Of a stretch of 64,000 nt of DNA, positions 59,714-64,000 are shown one piece after another. Every line of letters starts with the position of its first letter. Positions within the stretch are counted from its first letter, which is position 1. A program made the position numbers and the translations under genes. Under the pieces are notes generated by a model. It was not told where the DNA came from. It was given only the letters and a program-made list of their open reading frames with translations, and ran no database searches. Source of the stretch: an uncultured Pelagibacteraceae bacterium (GTDB taxonomy: Bacteria > Pseudomonadota > Alphaproteobacteria > Pelagibacterales > Pelagibacteraceae); contig CACBFE010000002.1 of assembly GCA_902538445.1 (NCBI GenBank), forward strand, positions 75,759 to 139,758, given 5' to 3'.

Positions 59714-60250
59714 ATGGAAAGTATCCAAAAAAAATACATCGGATTATTGGGTGGTAGTTTTGATCCTCCTCATAAAGGACACTTAGGTATATCAAAAATT
59801 GCCATTAAAAAATTAAAATTAAAAAAAATTTATTGGGTAGTAACCAAAAAAAATCCTTTTAAAAATAAAACTTTTTATTCTTTAGATGAAAGAATTAAGT
59901 ATGCAAAGAAAATATCTAGATCTTGCAAAAAAATTACGACAATACATCTAGAAAATATTGTCAAATCTCCCAGGTCTATTGATCTGATAAATTATTTTAT
60001 AAAAAAAGAAAAAATTAGTAATATCTATTTTATAATTGGTTCAGATAATTTAATCAAATTTCATAAGTGGAAAAGCTGGAAAAAGATAGTAAAATTGGTG
60101 AAATTAGTAGTTTTTTCTAGAAAAGGATATGATAAAAAGGGAATGATATCAATTGTGGCAAAATATTTAAAAAATAAAATTATCTTCATCAAAAACAAGC
60201 CTATTACAATCTCATCAACGCAGCTAAAAAGTCAAAAAAATATAAAATAA
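59714..60250 (+). CDS. nadD: Nicotinate-nucleotide adenylyltransferase
   Basis: IGLLGGSFDPPHKGHLGISK, FIIGSDNLIKFHKWKSWKKI, ISSTQLK. Confidence 0.94.
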   Translation: MESIQKKYIGLLGGSFDPPHKGHLGISKIAIKKLKLKKIYWVVTKKNPFKNKTFYSLDERIKYAKKISRSCKKITTIHLENIVKSPRSIDLINYFIKKEKISNIYFIIGSDNLIKFHKWKSWKKIVKLVKLVVFSRKGYDKKGMISIVAKYLKNKIIFIKNKPITISSTQLKSQKNIK

Positions 60251-60253
60251 ATA

Positions 60254-60601
60254 ATGGAAGTTACTGAAATAAAAAAAAATATTGAAAAAATACTAGATGA
60301 TAATAAGGCTCAAAATATAACGTCTATAAATCTCAAGAATAAATCCTACATTGCTGATTATATGATAATTGCTTCTGGTACATCCTCTAGACATCTTCAA
60401 TCGCTTTCTGAAATTCTTGTAAATGAACTTAAAAAAGAAGGAGTTGAAAATTGCCGAATGGAAGGAAAAGATAGTAGTGATTGGAAATTAGTAGATGCTC
60501 ATGATATAATAGTTCATATTTTTCATCCTGAAAAGAGAGAGTTTTACGATTTAGAAAAAATGTGGTCAGAAGAAATTCCAAAAGAAAAGGCAATGATATG
60601 A
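60254..60601 (+). CDS. rsfS: Ribosome silencing factor RsfS
   Basis: DYMIIASGTSSRHLQSLSEIL, EGKDSSDWKLVDAHDIIVHIFHPEKREFYDLEKMW. Confidence 0.95.
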   Translation: MEVTEIKKNIEKILDDNKAQNITSINLKNKSYIADYMIIASGTSSRHLQSLSEILVNELKKEGVENCRMEGKDSSDWKLVDAHDIIVHIFHPEKREFYDLEKMWSEEIPKEKAMI

Positions 60602-61734
60602 AAAAAACTTTAATTTTTATTACATTGTTTTCTTATTTTTTGACCAATTCAGTTTTTGCAAAAAATGATCTCTACGAGAAAATAGATTTATTTGGAGAAG
60701 TTTTAGAAAATATTAAAAAAGAGTATGTTGACGATGTAGATCAATCCGAGGTCATGGACTCAGCGATCAATGGAGTATTGCAATCCCTAGATCCTTACTC
60801 TGCATACATGAGTCCAGAATTATTTAAGGAAATGCAAACTGACACTAGAGGAGAATTTGGAGGTTTAGGCATAGAGATTGGAATGGAAGCAGGGGTAGTT
60901 AAAGTGATCTCGCCCATCGATGATACACCAGCTGCAAAAGCAGGAATAAAAGCAGGAGATTACATTGTTAAAATCGGAGAAGAACAAGTACAAGGTAAAT
61001 CCCTAATGGAAGCAGTTAAGCTAATGAGAGGACCAGTCGGTACGACGATAGATTTAACAGTGAGAAGAAAAAATTTGAAAAAACCATTAGAATTTAAAAT
61101 TACTAGGCGGATTATCGAAGTTCAGTCAGTAAATTCCGAAATAATTAGTAAAGAAAAAAATATTGGGTACTTAAGGCTTAAATCTTTTAATGAAAATAGC
61201 GATAATCAATTTCTCAAAATTCTAAAAAAATTTCAGAATAACAATAAAATTAAAGGATACGTTATTGATTTAAGAAATAATCCTGGAGGATTATTAACCC
61301 AAGCAATAAATATTACTGACTTTTTTTTAGATGATGGAGAAATTGTTTCTACAAAAGGAAGAAAAGTTTCTGAAACCAGGAAATTTTTTGCCAGAAAAGG
61401 AGATGAAATTAGAGGTAAACCTATTGTTGTTTTAATTAATAATGGTTCAGCGTCGGCTGCAGAAATATTTGCTGGAGCTTTAAAAGATCATAAAAGGGCA
61501 ATTATACTGGGGGAAAATTCGTATGGTAAGGGGTCTGTTCAATCAATAATTCCTTTAACGAATGGAGGTGGTATGAGATTAACTATCTCCAAATACTATC
61601 TTCCATCTGGTAAATCTATTTCAGAGGTGGGTGTAACTCCAGATATCATTGTAGAAGAAATCGGCGATGATTTTAAAATTAATTCTGAGAGAGATAATCA
61701 GCTTAATTACGCTATAAAATTATTTAACTCATAA
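60598..61734 (+). CDS. ctpA: Carboxyl-terminal processing peptidase (S41)
   Basis: Signal peptide, PDZ (GGLGIEIGMEAGVVKVISPIDDTPAAKAGIKAGD), GSASAAEIFAGALKDHKRAIILGENSYGKGSVQ. Start moved from 60562. Confidence 0.95.
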   Translation: MKKTLIFITLFSYFLTNSVFAKNDLYEKIDLFGEVLENIKKEYVDDVDQSEVMDSAINGVLQSLDPYSAYMSPELFKEMQTDTRGEFGGLGIEIGMEAGVVKVISPIDDTPAAKAGIKAGDYIVKIGEEQVQGKSLMEAVKLMRGPVGTTIDLTVRRKNLKKPLEFKITRRIIEVQSVNSEIISKEKNIGYLRLKSFNENSDNQFLKILKKFQNNNKIKGYVIDLRNNPGGLLTQAINITDFFLDDGEIVSTKGRKVSETRKFFARKGDEIRGKPIVVLINNGSASAAEIFAGALKDHKRAIILGENSYGKGSVQSIIPLTNGGGMRLTISKYYLPSGKSISEVGVTPDIIVEEIGDDFKINSERDNQLNYAIKLFNS

Positions 61735-61737
61735 ATT

Positions 61738-62208
61738 ATGAGCAAACATGTACTTCCAATGCGTATAGGGGTTGGGATAATTCTTTTAAATAATTATAAC
61801 CAGGTTTTTGTAGGAAAAAGAAAAGACAACCCGGTAAATAATTGGCAAATGCCACAAGGAGGCGTTGACAAAGGAGAAGATTTCACAACAGCTATGAAAA
61901 GAGAATTAATTGAGGAAACAAGCGTTACAAATATAAAAATTTTGAAAGAAATAAATCATATGTTTGAATATGAGCTCCCAGAAAGTTTAATTGGCAAAAT
62001 TTGGAACGGTAAATTTAGAGGCCAAAAACAAAGATGGTTTATTACTAGATTTTTAGGAAATGACAATGAAATCAATTTAGATACCCGTCGTCCAGAGTTT
62101 ATTGATTGGAAATGGATAGATCCAATAAAATTACCAGAAGTTATTGTAAATTTTAAAAAAAATTTATATATCAAACTTCTTAAAGAGATAAATTTAATTA
62201 TTGGCTAA
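61738..62208 (+). CDS. rppH: RNA pyrophosphohydrolase (Nudix)
   Basis: WQMPQGGVDKGEDFTTAMKRELIEETSV Nudix box, KWIDPIKLPEVIVNFKK. Confidence 0.94.
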   Translation: MSKHVLPMRIGVGIILLNNYNQVFVGKRKDNPVNNWQMPQGGVDKGEDFTTAMKRELIEETSVTNIKILKEINHMFEYELPESLIGKIWNGKFRGQKQRWFITRFLGNDNEINLDTRRPEFIDWKWIDPIKLPEVIVNFKKNLYIKLLKEINLIIG

Positions 62209-62586
62209 TTTCTTTTAAAGAGTTTATTTTATAAGAAGTAATATATTGCTCTTTATCAGACAAATTGGTTTCTTGAAGTTTTTTTTCTGCATCTTTTAAA
62301 GCGCCACTTATAGAATTTTTGTCGAAGTTTTTTAAATCTTTTACAGTTGATGATAAAATTAAAAGATTATTGTTTGAAAATTCAACTGTTCCTTCGTCGG
62401 CAAAAAATTTTTTTTCATCTTGATTTCTTATTGATATAATTCCAGGTCTCAAGAAAGTGATTAATGGAATATGATCCCTTAAAATTCCCATTTCACCTTC
62501 AAATGACGGTATTGTTACCTCTATCGCATCTGACTTAAGAATTGATTTGTCTGGTGTAATTATTTCAACTGAAAATTTTTCTGACA

Positions 62587-62587
<1 letters not shown>
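62198..62587 (-). CDS. atpC: ATP synthase epsilon subunit
   Basis: FSVEIITPDKSILKSDAIEVTIPSFEGEMGILRDHIPLITFLRPG. Confidence 0.95.

Positions 62588-64000
<1,413 letters not shown>

Overview
AT-rich, densely packed chromosomal window with the gene content and style of a SAR11-type alphaproteobacterium (Pelagibacterales; inferred from protein character and the SAM-II/metX arrangement, not from a search). It is mostly core genome: lepA (partial), thrS-infC-rpmI-rplT-pheS-pheT, gltD-gltB, uppP, thiolase and acetoacetyl-CoA synthetase, aceE-aceF, a TAXI-type TRAP transporter with an adjacent aminotransferase, a Suv3-like helicase, fdxA, CarD, an acyl-CoA synthetase, dsbB-coq7, argH-lysA-plsC, tyrA-hisC, SAM-II riboswitch-metX-metW-gloB, rplU-rpmA-obgE-proB-proA-nadD-rsfS-ctpA-rppH, and atpC-atpD (partial). 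Two tRNAs are present: Arg-ACG and Leu-CAA. I saw no CRISPR array, transposon, prophage or canonical defence island. The points most worth following up are: (1) a SAM-II riboswitch with a readable terminator/antiterminator switch upstream of metX; (2) unannotated micro-ORFs, including a 23-aa almost pure Lys/Arg peptide, a 17-aa hydrophobic peptide with a perfect Shine-Dalgarno, a 31-aa membrane peptide beside tRNA-Arg and a 42-aa zinc-ribbon-like peptide; (3) a fadD-like gene starting 4 nt after the encoded CCA of tRNA-Leu; (4) near-identical N-terminal lipoyl domains on both aceE and aceF; and (5) several near-perfect intergenic inverted repeats. No claim here rests on a database search.
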